Below, one piece after another: positions 46,562 to 58,198 of a stretch of 64,000 nucleotides of DNA (positions are counted from its first letter, which is position 1; each line of letters begins with the position of its first letter). The position numbers and the translations under genes are program-made. Below the pieces are notes generated by a model. That model saw nothing but the letters and a program-made list of their open reading frames with translations. It searched no databases and was not told the DNA's origin. Origin of the DNA: Rhodotorula mucilaginosa (lineage: Eukaryota; Basidiomycota; Microbotryomycetes; Sporidiobolales; Sporidiobolaceae); the NCBI GenBank assembly GCA_034406715.1, contig CP137878.1, positions 558,001 through 622,000 of the forward strand, in the 5' to 3' direction.

Positions 46562-49500
46562 ATGACCGCGACCGGGCTGATGCCTCTCCTCGCACAACAA
46601 CTCGTTGAGCAGGGCAGCCCTCCTGCTCAGCAGCGACGCCCTCTTCCGCCGCCGCACCAACAGCAAACAGCACAGTCGCTTCGCGCGCCGCCTCTTTCCT
46701 TTACTTCTATGCGCTCTGCTCAGCAGTCGAGCAAGAAGGGCTCGGCCGGAACGCCAGATAAGGAGAAGAGGGAATTCGTGTTCAGTTGGACGGACGAGAT
46801 GCTCGCCCAGAAGTATCAGGTAAGTCCCTTAACGATCTCGACCTTTTGTCGCTTATATGACATGTTGAATCTGTCACGAAAGAGCTGACTCAAGTGTGTG
46901 CATGTGGCGCCCTTGCAGTTTCTCGAAGAGGTGAGTCGAACTCGGGCTTCAATTTGCGCTTGGCTTTTGGGTCACTCAGGCTAACAGTCCACTCTTCAAG
47001 GTCGGGTTTGGGAACTGGGTGCGCAATCTCCCCATCCATTATCGGGCGGGTACGTCCTAGATGATAGCTGACCGAACTCCGAGTTCGAGCAGGGTTCGGT
47101 TTGGAAAGTCATTCCGAAAGACCAGTCGGACCGAGTGCAGAGTGTCAAGCTTGTTCATCGGTCCGCGCAGCCGACGAGCGCCGCTCGCTTGCGCGCACTT
47201 TGGACCGAGTTCAAGTGCGTTGTTGCTCTCCTCTGATCAGTGGCGCTCCGAATCGCGTCGCCGGAGCCCAAATTTTTGACGCCTCTGTTGCAGATGCGTT
47301 CGAGCTTTCGCCGACGACCCGCACCCGAACCTGATCCGGTTTTACTCCTTCATCCTTTCTCCCTCCTACGCTCTCTGCGTCATGGACTTTCACCGCCGTC
47401 TCATGCCCGTCTCGCTCGCCGAGTCTCACGCGCGCCCGTACTTGCTCCAACTCCTTTCGGCGGTGGCCCACCTTCACAAGCACGGGATCTCGCACAACGA
47501 CATCAAAGCTTCCAACATCCTTCTGAGCAATGAGGACAGGCCGATCTTGATCGATTTTGGCTTTGCGCAGCAGTACGAGGTCGGACATCCCGAAGCGTTC
47601 TTGTCTTCTCTCAGCTGGGGAACACCCGGTTCGTCTACTCCTGCGGCGCGTCTCGCTCCTGATATACTCACACACCCAAATCGACAGAGTACCTGAGTCC
47701 CGAACGGGCGAAAGGGGCGGTCCACGACGAAAGACTTAGCGATGTCTTTGCTCTCGGGGTGCGCCCCTTTTCGCCTCGGACCTCTCTACGGACCATTTTT
47801 GACACTCACCCCGCCCCCTTACTCTAGGTCACCATGTACGAGATTGTTGTCGGAAGGACTGTAAGTCGTTGTCCTCCGCGCTGTTTTTGGCGGCGATACT
47901 GACGCTTTTCTTGCTCCCCAGCCTTTCGAGGAGACCGAGGACGAGACTTTCCTGAACCGCGACGCTCTCGTCGAATACTGTGAGTGCCTCTACTCACATG
48001 CATGCCGGGTGGTGCGAGGATTACCGAGGTCCGTCGCTGACTGCGCGATCGACTCGCTCCTGCTTTGCAGACAAGAGGACCTTGACCGGCAGGTTCTGGG
48101 GGAAAAGCGACCTTTCGACCTCGTTCACGCATCTCATCAGCAAGATGATCAGTCCCGAACCGGGCCAGCGAATGGCCTCTTGCGCGATCGCTTCCGGGCA
48201 TCCCTTCTTCATGATTCGAAAAGAACCGGTTGTAAGATCCTCCACTTCGGAGTCGCCCTCGATTGCCCCTCCCGCTCGTACTTCTCCAGCTCAGGCACAG
48301 GGCCAACGCGACGAGGCCTCCGAACGGATGCACGGTGCGACCAGGATGCTCGGATCCGAAGGCTGCAAGAAGGCGGCATTCGTTATCTACGAAGACGCCG
48401 ATCAAGGAGACGCTCCGGCAGCGGTCCCTGCCTCAACATTCGCGCCAAAGCCCCTCGCCCTTGTTGAGCGCACAAATCAGACGCTCAAGCTCACCGTAAC
48501 GGGCGAGACGGCACCGCTCACCAAGACCGCGCGAGCGCCACCGGGCCCTTCTCGCATTCCAATCCGCACTATGAAAGAGCGTTTGTCTGGCCCTTCCCGA
48601 GCAGATGCATCGCAGCCATTCGACATCCCGAAGCGCGTGCCGAGTCACCATCGCGTCGTCTCGACGCCACTCGCGCTTGCGAACGGCAATCCAGTCCGGC
48701 CTCGCGTGACTTCTCAGCCGCTCCTTCAGTCTCGATCGTCTACCGAGGACTCTGAAGCGCCGAATTCGAAACGCCGTGCACTGTCTCGCACTTTTTCGAG
48801 CACGCGCAAACCTCCGCCAGCGCTTACCCACGAGCGCAATGTACTGACGACTTCGGGCATTGCCGTCGTTACGCCAGAAGAGGGCGGGTATGGACCCCGC
48901 CTTGCGAACACTAGTGCGTTTTCTTCTCGTACCTGCAATAAGTATGCTTTTTGGACTGACTCGTTGTCCTTTCTTCCGAGCTTGCCAGCCGAAATGCTGA
49001 TCGATACTACCACTCCGCCGACTATCACGCGCTCCCGGACCTGCACCGTCACGCCCGACTCGAAAGGGTCTGGCTCGCAATGTGCGTCTGCTCCTGTCTC
49101 CGTTGACCCAAACACTCTTCGCTGATACGCCTTCTGCTGGTCGCAGCGGTCGATGGCGTATCGTCGAGGGACTTTCCCAAGCTCAACAAGAAGTCGCCGC
49201 GCTCTCTCTCGAACAGTCAGTCATGCCCAGCCTCCACTCAAATTTGTTTCTGTTTGTCTGACGACGAATATTTGACTCGCAGGCCTCAAAAAGCTGTCGA
49301 CGAAGCACGTCCGACGCGCACCGTCGGTGCTTTCGCTCGGGAGCAGCATCTTCGGCTCTCGTCGCCGCGTCTCGTCGTCCAATACGACTTTCGAGATTGT
49401 GGAAGCAGAGAGAGTTATAGACCGCAGTAAGTCGTTCGGCCGATTCGGTCACTTTTGCAGAACTGACCCTCCGGCGCACCCGTAGCTGCGCATACCTTGC

Positions 49501-50609
49501 CTCTCGACCTTCAATTGACTCCTCAGAAACAACCGGAGATTGCTCAGTATGTTGGAGACGGTCTGCCGAGTGAACATTCGCCTGCTGACCGCCACTTGAC
49601 GTGGGCACAGGGCTCGTCTGGTCAATCTGTCTCACAGATCCCAAGATATCACTCCGCCGAGGCAGACAGACCCGTTCCTCATCAGCGCGTCTGCCGCCGT
49701 TCCTCGCACACCCCCATTCAGGCCTGGCCACCGGCGCATTCCAACGGTGAGTCGTTCACATCGCGATTCTAATGTGCCGAGGCTGATCTGCCCGAAATCG
49801 ATGAACAGGCAATCCGCAACACGCCGACTGTGATCTTGCACGAGTCAACCGATGATGGCGACTGCTCCGGGTCGGACTATTCTCGTACCGGAACGGCTGC
49901 CTTCGATGCTCGTCTTGTTAGTCCGCCGCCGCCGCCTCGCGTCGTGGCAGAAGCGCAGCAATTGCCGACCTGTACGTTGGCAGAACACTTTCAAAACACA
50001 GACCCGACACTAAGCTCCACAGGCAGCGCAGGGGTGCCGGATAGCGACTCTGACGACACGTCCGGCGAGGGAGACGCCGACGAACCGACCATCACACTCA
50101 GCTCGTCGCCTGCCCGCTCGCGCAAGACCGCCTCGAGGGGTTTCCCCGGCTTCACGCAGCAAGCACAGAGAGACGAGCGTCAGCGACCGGCGGTTCGTCG
50201 CGCACGAGACGCCTCGCTGCGAGGCTCACCCCGCCCAACTTCGACCTTCTCAACGTCTCCTCCGTTCACGAACCTGCACGTCCGCACCGATTCAGCCTCA
50301 ACCTTTGACAAGGATGACGTTCCAAACAAGTTGAACGCGTCGAGCGGCCGTGACAGCAGTGGTGGCTTGCACAAGCGCTCGCGCAGCGTTGTGTCTTTCT
50401 TTTCTCTTTTCAGTCCCGCTCCGTCGCTTTCGACTTCGTCGATCAGGGCGACCAACCCCTGGGTCCCGGACGGAACCGTCTGCGAGGAAGCAAAAGAAGG
50501 CAAAGTCGCCTTCGCCACCGGCAGCGCGCTGGATCGCCTGCCGGAAAAGCACGACAAGGACAAGAAGGCTGGTCGTTTGCGCAAGGTGTTTGGCCGCCTG
50601 TTCCGCTGA
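46562..50609 (+). CDS. Ser/Thr protein kinase with HND catalytic loop
   Basis: Fifteen exons (46562-46819, 46919-46930, 47001-47018, 47093-47214, 47294-47628, 47688-47758, 47828-47860, 47922-47979, 48071-48913, 48989-49081, 49147-49215, 49283-49426, 49486-49546, 49611-49746, 49809-50609) give 1,017 residues with all phases consistent. The kinase domain is ~86-345: glycine loop VGFGNWGSVWKV, VKLV lysine, HNDIKASN (204-211; Asn replaces the HRD Arg), DFG at 224-226, GTPEYLSPERA. The last two-thirds are disordered and end in a basic amphipathic stretch, GRLRKVFGRLFR. I cannot place it in a named group. Two exons of 12 and 18 nt encode part of the glycine loop. Confidence 0.85.
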
Positions 50610-51289
50610 GCGGGACGTCTGACGTTTGACAGAGTAGACTCATGTCTTGTGTATACTGCAAAAAAGAGCTTGTGTTGACCCAAGCTGTGCGAAGAGAACT
50701 TCGTCTCTTCCCACTGCCATCGAAAGCGCCCGCGGTCCACATGACCGACGCTTCGATTCGCAGTCTCCTGATGACTATAGATTGACTACCGTCGTGGCGC
50801 GCATTCTCATGTGCCGACGCGGTCGAGGAGACAGGATCCGAGATCAGGTACGGTGATGAAACCCGGGGCGAGAATCGCAAAGAGAACGAAGGCAAGTCTG
50901 TTTTGCAAATCCGACCTGGAGGGGCAAAGCTAGTACGAAAGCGAGAGTCTACGCGCGCTGACTCGAAGCTATGATGAGCCTACGAGATCGCTGCGACGTT
51001 GGACCGTGAGGTGGAGAGGGAATTGAAAGTAAAGAGAAAGCGAGCGAACGAGAGAGACAGAGAGAGAGTCGACTCAAAAGGAATACAATGGTGAAGACAT
51101 GGATATAGAGGAAGGGTATGCGAAGGGGGCGAAATGTGCGAAGGGATGAAAGCAGGCTGGAAATGAAGAGAGAAAAAGGCGAGTAAAGCTGGGGAACGAG
51201 CGAATTGGGGAGGAGGAGGCGGCGCAAAGAAGTGAGGTGGTATAGGCGCCGGAAAGGAATCCGAGGTGCACGACGGCGCAGTTCGTTCT
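50610..51289. other. Convergent intergenic region
   Basis: 680 bp between two stop codons. The part next to the cyclin gene is purine-rich on the plus strand (pyrimidine-rich in its transcript), consistent with 3' UTR. No other gene seen. Confidence 0.45.
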
Positions 51290-53627
51290 TCATGCGTCGC
51301 TCTCGAGGGCAGCGTTCTGTCGCGCCCAGTTGCGAGCAAAGATCGACGCCTTGAGGAACTCTGTTGAAAGCGGGCGCGGCGGCGGGCAGGAGGTCAGCCT
51401 GCGAGGTACCCGTGCGGGGACTAGGAGGCAGGCTCTCGACTCACTCTTTGTCGAGTACTTGCGGTAAACGAAGCGTTCCTCAAAGCCGGGCGCGGCGATC
51501 GATTCGAGGAGGAAACCGGCAGGCACGAGCAAATGCGCTTCGGTAAAGTTGGAGTAGAAGATGAACGACTCGTTCTGCGACGCCAAAAAAAAAAAAGGGC
51601 ATTGTTGTGTCGGGGGTCAGTCGACTTGGCTTTGCAAAGAAGTGATGCGGGGGGAGGGCGAAACTCACCCAGTCGCCTCCGAGCATGCGACGGGCGAGGT
51701 ACATCCCGATGGCGGCGATCATGGACGGCTTGGCGCGCAGGAAGCGGTGGTCGAGCAAGGTGACCTCCATCAAAAACTTGGACAAGGTGCGCGTCTGGAT
51801 GTCGTAGTCGTCCGCTTTCGAGATCCGGCGCACCCACGAGTACGGCGAGCAGTACGTCGAGATGTTGAACTCGAGCGATTGGAGAATGATCCGTTCGCCC
51901 TTGAGGATCTCTTCGCGCGAGTAACCCCCCTCGGTCATGTACACAAACTCGTCGACCGAGGGAGCCATGATCTCTTCGTACTTGGCGGCGACAAACATGG
52001 CCGTGACGCCGACGAGCTGGAACTTGAGCAGCGAGACGACCCGGTTCGAGAGGAACCGGTCGACAATGTTGATCGCGATCCAGAGCGTCTCGGGCAACAT
52101 GTGGTACCGCGCGTGGACCTGCAAGAGCCAATCGATCAAGGTCGTCCGCATCGACCACTCGATCTCGCTCTGGTGATCCATGTACCGCGGGTTCGGCATC
52201 GACGATTCCTGCAAACGATCGTCCACTTTAGTGAGTACGAACCCTGACCTACGGAAGAAGAGAGCGATGAGTGGAAACCGACCTCGAGCTCGCCCATGTA
52301 CTTGAAGACATCGTCGCTGTACTCGGCGACCATCGAAATATCCTGGTAGTCAATCTCCTCCTGAAACTCGCGCTTGATCTCGGCGATCAGTTGCTCGCTG
52401 TCCTCGGCCTCTTCCGGATCGCACAGCTGCATGAGCCAGTCGTCCGGGTCGACAGCCATGGGCTGCATATGCCCCGACGCATCGACGACGCGGACCTTGT
52501 CCTCGTGGCGGACTGCGCCGTGCGGGTGCGCGTGCCCGTGCGCTTGGGGACCGAACGCCTGAGCCGCTTCCGCACCGTGGTCGGTGTCTTCCTCGTCAGA
52601 GAACTCGACGTCGTGCGCGCGCTTGTGACTCGCGTTGCCACCGGCGGCGGCGGGAGCAGCGGCGACGCCTTCGATGCCGAGACCGATGGACGGCGCGACG
52701 ACTCCGTGCTCGTTCCGAGGGGCAGGAGGCGCGTACCCCGCCGCGGCGGACGCACCGGCCCACTCGCCCTGCTCGATACGAGGAGCCGAAGGCGCCGGCG
52801 CCGGCGCGCGACTCGCAGCTCGGCGCGGCTTGACCGCTGCGGGCTGCTGTTGCTGCTGCTGCTGCTGAGCGGTCGAAGCAGCGTCGATGCGGAGACGACC
52901 GAAGGCAGCGTGAGTTGAAGTAGAGGAGGTCGCGGAGGAGGCCTGGGTGGGAGCGGCCGGGAACGAGTTGGACGAGGTAGGTCGCGATCGGGTGGTCGGC
53001 TTGACTCCGGCAGCTGCGGCTCCACCAGCGGCGCGATCGCCCTACAGACAGCAAGATTGATCAGCCCCTCGGCTTGTTCACAAAAGTTTCACGAGGTCGA
53101 CAAGAGTTGCGCGTGCTGCAAGTGATGCTCACCCTGGTCCCGGCGGCATTGGAAACGTCCCCTAAAGCTGTCCTCCTCGTCTGCACACCGACGACGGGAC
53201 CCTGCGAGACCGATTTGCCGACTTGGACTTGCACGCCATGACCACCGCCGACACTGGCCGACGTTGCGAGGGTCGCGGGCTTGACGCCGAGGGCAGCCTT
53301 GCCAGCTGCGACGGCTGCGGCCCTGGGTGCAGCTGCGACCGAGTTTTCGTCTCCCGCTCCTGCTGCTGGTGCGCCGAGGCGGACCGGGGCACGAGAAGCG
53401 CGGCGAGGTCGGACGGGCTGTGTGTGCGTGTTGCGAATTGTTGAACGAGGTGACGAGAGTCAGCACGACGTGGATCTTTGGAGCGGTACGGGTCTCGGCT
53501 CAAGCCTCGTTGTAGATTTAGAGTGCTGTCTATAGACTCTCCTCGCGAGCGACGGGGCCCGCGTGGACGACGAGTGGGTGGGTGTAGAATCTCGACTGAC
53601 CTTTGGCTGACCAGCGGCTGACGACAT
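51290..53627 (-). CDS. B-type (mitotic) cyclin
   Basis: Exons 53627-53601, 53417-53133, 53041-52283, 52208-51669, 51574-51445 and 51360-51290 give 603 residues. A perfect destruction box RTALGDVSN (RxxLxxxxN) lies at residues 91-99, as in APC/C-degraded mitotic cyclins. The cyclin box begins in exon 4: PRYMDHQSEIEWSMRTTLID, WLLQVHARY, PETLWIAINIVDRFLS, QLVGVTAMFVAAKYEEI; the second fold carries the TEAHLLVPAGF block. The N-terminus is Ala/Pro-rich with a poly-Q run and Lys/Arg clusters. It would activate Cdk1 for mitosis. The Csk1-like kinase gene lies directly upstream on the same strand. Confidence 0.95.
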
Positions 53628-54114
53628 GGCGTGGGGTCGAGTCAAGCGGGGCACAGGGCCGAGCAGGAGTCGATAGAGCTCGTCGTGAGTGACTGCGTGT
53701 CGCTCTGCACGCCCGTAGACGCGATGTCGAGTTTGTCGAGCCGAAGACCAAACAAGTGGACGAGTCGCGGTGTCGAGTCGCCGCACTGCTCCTGGCGGAA
53801 GGGCTGGCGGAGGGTGACAAGAGGCAGGTGGCAAGGTCTCCCTTTGTATACAGCTACTGCGACTGCTCACGACAGCTCGATCGGGTTCCTGAAGCACACG
53901 GCGACGAGACGACGGCGCTCGAGTCTCAGCGAGCGACTCAACTCGCGGCGGAGGCCAAACAACGGCCGCATTCATTGACGTCGCTCCCTCTTGCCCTAAA
54001 CACAGGCTCTATACTCGCCTCCCACACTTCCATCTTTCCAGTCACGCGAACAACGACCAACGCATAGCGAGTTCAAAGCCATGAGAGTGTGGGAAAAAAA
54101 AGTTTTCTCCGACC
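53628..54114. promoter_or_regulatory. Cyclin B promoter and kinase 3' UTR
   Basis: 487 bp between tandem minus-strand genes. I recognise no definite element. Confidence 0.4.
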
Positions 54115-55628
54115 TCAAGCTGGCAACATGCTCTCCAACGCCTTTGTCAAACTGCCCTCCTCCCGGCCCATCCCCTCGGAGGAGGACGTGTAGTGTGCTC
54201 GGTCGGCTTCGTCGAAATCATCCGGTAGTAGCAGCGGTACTCGAGCTTGTGCGAGACTGTCGGCCACCTGCGCCGCCGACATCCGCTCGCGGGCCGAGAT
54301 CTTGACGAGCCGAGGGAGCAACTCTGCGAGCGGCGAATCGTGACTGCGATCGAGATAGGGCAGGTGGGACTCGAGCGACGTGGGCGCAAAGGCCGCGAAC
54401 GTGAACCGTGAAAAATTGGGCAGGTCCGCCGCTTCCTGCGCGCGCCGAGGGGCTCGTCAGCACGCGAGCACAGAGCAGTTCTCGTTGAAAAGAGCAAATT
54501 CACGGGCCAAGTCTCGAGTGTCGGCGTGCCGACGACTCGAAAGATACTCGCCGCGAGGACGAAATCGCTCAAGCTCGCGTCAAACAGCGTCTGCCTCGCC
54601 GGTTTCGATTCCGGTTCAGGAGTCGCATACTGACGATACGCGCGCTCGAAAGAGTCCTCGCTGCCGTCGTCGCTATCATCGGCCGCCGTCTTGGTCTTGG
54701 GCGACGTAAAGGGGCGAAAGAGTTCAGAGAGAGTGCAGCCGAGGGCCCAAAGGTCGATGGCGAAGGGGTCATAGTCTCGAGAAGCGAACACGAGCTCCGG
54801 TGCACGATAGGCTCTGCATTGTGGCGTGCGGTGAAAGCAGTCAGAGCGATGCGAGGGGGGGTCGGTGCGCAGAAGGAGACGCTCGCTCGCTCACCCGGTC
54901 CCGACTTCAAAGTGCATTTTCCCGCGCGGTTCCTCCCTTTGCCCCGTCGTCGAGATCGAAATACCAAAGTCAATCAGGACGACTCGCCCTCCCCGACTCA
55001 GCACGACGTTGTTCGGATTGATATCGCGGTGAGCGATCCCTTGTCGCGGGTCGTGGAGGTACCGAACTGCCGCCGCAAGCTGGTACGCGATAGAGCAAGA
55101 GACTTGACGGAAGTTGGTGTCACCGTCATTGTCGGGCGTGAAGGTGGGAGAATCGAGCAAGCTCCGTAACGTGAGAGGATAGAACGGAGTGAAGAGCGAC
55201 AGTCTCGCATCATCGGAGAGGGACGAAGGACTCCCTTCGTCGTCAAGGTAAGCGTTCAGCAGCGAGATGATCTGAACTTTCGAGGCGGTCAGCCCAAGAC
55301 GTAGCAGGGCTTTTTCCAGCCTCTCTCAAGGGGGAAGCCGCCTCACATTCGGGTGATCCAGATCTGCGAGGATCCTCGCCTCCCTCTTGGGATCGCGCGG
55401 TCGCCTCGTCCGATCATCTTCCGTCACCTTGACCGCGACAGTCGCGAACTGCCCTCCCCGGAGATGCGGGAACGAGTTGGGCCCGCTGAGCGTAGCGCGG
55501 TAGATCCGTCCGGAGGTGCCGCCGAGAGGAGTGATCGAACTCGGGTCGAGTTGGACCGCGAGTCCGCGTAGTCGACCGGGAGCAAACAGCGTCGCGGGGT
55601 GGTCGGTGTTGTAGCTCGGTATAGCCAT
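54115..55628 (-). CDS. CMGC-type kinase, Cak1/Csk1-like
   Basis: Exons 55628-55347, 55271-54895, 54813-54504 and 54435-54115 give 429 residues. Kinase signs: [43 protein letters not shown] followed by [18 protein letters not shown], and [13 protein letters not shown], which is the CDK-type segment. The activation loop lacks an obvious T-loop Thr like that of Cdk1, and the layout recalls the divergent monomeric CDK-activating kinases Cak1 and Csk1. This family call is moderate; a Cdk20-like kinase is the main alternative. It lies immediately upstream of the cyclin gene and 152 bp downstream of the F-box gene. Confidence 0.8.
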
Positions 55629-55780
55629 GGTCCCCTGGTCTGCTCTTGCAGGACATATTATGTTCGAGTTGAGGCGACCGATTTCAAAGAGGCGACAAAG
55701 ACGCCCGCCTCCCCTCAGGCAGCTGAGAATATAAAGTATGTCCGATTTCGAGTGCGGACTCCAGAGCCCGCGCGCGCCAA

Positions 55781-57430
55781 CTACAGGAGCTCTCGCTCCA
55801 CCTCGTCCACGAACCTCCACCAGCTCGTCCCGAACCCGCGTTCAAACGTCGCTCGCTGCAGCTGAGGCTGACGCCGACCTGCGGCGGCCCTGGACCCCTC
55901 TTCTTCGATCGGGTCGCCGCCGGAGCCGCCTGAAGGCTCAATCTTCAGATCGAGGTTGGCATGTGACCGCGCGAGCTGAACGAGAGACGTGATCCGCGAT
56001 TCGCGACGACGCGAGAGCGGCGGTGGCGGCGGCGGAGCTGATGAACCAGCGCGTCGTGCCCTGTGCCCAGTTCCAAACCCTGCCGCTGCGTCTCCTTCGT
56101 CGTCCGACTCGTCGCGTTCTTGCATGTCAGGGTCGTTGTCGTCGTCCTCCTCCTCCTCCTCGTCCTCGTGGTCCACGAGATCCAAATCGGCCAGGGTCCC
56201 CTCGACGCGCCATTGCTCCACTCCGGTCCAAGCGTTCGCAGCTCGGAGTTCTGGATTCGTCAACACGCTTTCGAGCGTGGCGGCGAGAGATTCGAGTTGA
56301 GCGGGGTAGAGCGCCGTGTGGAGGTACGACGGACCAGTAGGGGGTTCCCGCGTCGGAGACTCGGTCCGACGGGTACGATGTGGAGTGGTGAGAGCCGGGA
56401 GAGCAATCGGCAGACCGACGAGGGTGTGATATGCCGCGTCCCAGTAGGTACCGTAGCACCTAAGCGAGGGAAAGTCGAGCGGTCTTATCGGCCTCTCGCC
56501 CTCGTCCTCGACCGCTTCTTCTGCTCTCGAGTCGTCGTCGGGGAAGAGGATCTCGTACGCTGTATAGTCGAGTGAGAGACTCCTCAGTTGTGCCGCCACG
56601 GAACGTACGAGTGCACGAACTGTCTTGGGTGACTGGTCGTGCGATCCGGTGAAGAGGAGCAAGTGTCTCAAATTGGGGAGGAGAGCCGGCGGCGACGACG
56701 ACGACGAGGAAGACGACTGCAGCAGAAATTCGAGGGGCAGAAAGTCTCGGCGGAGGGAACAGAGTCGAAGGTCGAGGCGCGACAAGGTTGCGAACGCGCC
56801 GCCGGGTTGAGCGAGTCGAGGCGGGATGCGAGACGAGGGGAGTTCGGGAGGCGGGTCGGGGTAGTAGGACGAGACGAGCGTGCACTGTCGGAGCGAGAGA
56901 GAAGCGAGTTCTGGGTTTTCATACAAGCAAGTGGGCACCACGTCAGGGTTCTTCGCTTTCTTTCCGCCCGGAGAGGAGGATGAGAGAAAAGAATCCTGAC
57001 CTGATCCGCTGGCCACCTCGTCGAGTCTCACGCGCTCGAGATGGGTCAAGCACAGCTCCTCGAGTCGCGTACACGCGCGCAACGTGGTCAAGAGCCGGTG
57101 ATCCTGCGGTTCTCCCCACAGTTGAACGTCGAGGTGCGAGACGAGGGGTCCGAGCCCTTGCTCGGGTTGTTCGAGTAACCCGACGAGCGGCACGAGCTGC
57201 TTGGCATGGTAGATCCGAACGGGGCGGGTCGGACCGGAACCGAGCAGCGCGCGCTGGGCGAGAGTGCGCCACTGCAAGCAGACGAGCGAGAGCGACTCGA
57301 GTTGGACACGGCGGCGGCGGCGCGAGAGCGGATCGGCTGGGCGGTGGTCGTACTCAGCAGAGAGGAGGATCACATGGCGCAGCAACTCGTCTGGCAGCTC
57401 TGAGAAGCGAGCGAGACTCGCCGATGACAT
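55781..57430 (-). CDS. F-box/LRR-like protein, intronless
   Basis: A single 549-residue ORF. The N-terminal ~55 residues look like an F-box (FSELPDELLRHVILLSAEYD, then LVCLQWRTLAQRALLGS). It is followed by irregular leucine-rich repeats (LTTLRACTRLEELCLTHLER, NPELASLSLRQC, LSRLDLRLCSL, LPNLRHLLLF, LRSLSLDYTAYE). A highly acidic segment and disordered linker precede a C-terminal FGTSWWRFVDEVERELL. F-box proteins recruit substrates to SCF ligases, whose cullin is also in this window. It has no introns although most neighbours have several. Confidence 0.82.
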   Translation of the reverse strand: MSSASLARFSELPDELLRHVILLSAEYDHRPADPLSRRRRRVQLESLSLVCLQWRTLAQRALLGSGPTRPVRIYHAKQLVPLVGLLEQPEQGLGPLVSHLDVQLWGEPQDHRLLTTLRACTRLEELCLTHLERVRLDEVASGSGQDSFLSSSSPGGKKAKNPDVVPTCLYENPELASLSLRQCTLVSSYYPDPPPELPSSRIPPRLAQPGGAFATLSRLDLRLCSLRRDFLPLEFLLQSSSSSSSSPPALLPNLRHLLLFTGSHDQSPKTVRALVRSVAAQLRSLSLDYTAYEILFPDDDSRAEEAVEDEGERPIRPLDFPSLRCYGTYWDAAYHTLVGLPIALPALTTPHRTRRTESPTREPPTGPSYLHTALYPAQLESLAATLESVLTNPELRAANAWTGVEQWRVEGTLADLDLVDHEDEEEEEDDDNDPDMQERDESDDEGDAAAGFGTGHRARRAGSSAPPPPPPLSRRRESRITSLVQLARSHANLDLKIEPSGGSGGDPIEEEGSRAAAGRRQPQLQRATFERGFGTSWWRFVDEVERELL

Positions 57431-58198
57431 GTTGCCGGCCGAGAGAGGAGAGCGAGATCTTCGTCCCTGCCCTCTTCCAGCTCTCTGAACGAGCCGCTCT
57501 AGACTGGCTGGAGAGGCATTCGAGGGCTTACGCTATTGGCGTGCCCCACCTACACACGCTCGCCGCTGTTCTTCGCCGAGTTTGCCTCATCGCTTTCCGA
57601 CCGACCCGCCATCTCTTGCTGGCTGCCAGTCCACCTACGCGCACGAATGCCAGCTTGAGCACCGAGGGGATATTACAACGAAGGAGCTCAACTACCCATG
57701 GGCGTGGGGTCAGCCCACTCGCTTCGCCCGATCGCGTCGACGTCGACAATCGGAAATCTGCCCGCCATCTCGCCCTCGTCGTCAATCGCCCGCAAAGCCA
57801 TCTCGCCGCCCCGAGGGAGAATGCCATTCTGGCCACTTTGCGAAATGCCATCTCGTAGAATACATCACCAGACCCACTTCGGCCTGCACAACGATCCGCC
57901 GTGCTCCCGACTCGCCCTCTGTTTCTTTCTCCCCCATTTGCTCTGTGCTGCCGTCTCTCCCTTGCGCCTGTGCTTGCTTCGCCGCTGGTCGGTTTCGCCT
58001 TTTCTTTTCGCTCCCATCTGGTATCAAAGGGCTGTGCCTTCTCTCTTCCAACAACGAGCCGGTCTCGTCTTTCCCTGGTCTCATTTCTGAAAGGGCCGGA
58101 CCCGTTTCCAAAAGGTCAGTAGTCCGCCCTCCTCGCTTGCTCCCGGGGAAACAGCCTCTGACCTCGAACCCACCTTCCAGTCAACACCTTTCTGTGCC
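57431..58198. promoter_or_regulatory. Divergent promoter F-box / surface protein
   Basis: 768 bp. A gtcagt donor near 58115 and a ccttccag acceptor near 58180 suggest a 5' UTR intron of the surface-protein gene. ORFs in the region look like chance. Confidence 0.4.

Noticed and set aside
49497-49772. Reading the kinase exon straight through 49547-49610
   Set aside because: That frame ends at a stop and cannot join the last exon in phase. A typical intron (gtatgt...ctgac...cacag) at 49547-49610 restores the frame.
49747-49781. A 35-nt intron in the kinase gene
   Set aside because: Too short. The acceptor at 49808 gives a 62-nt intron in the same phase with a branch point at normal distance.
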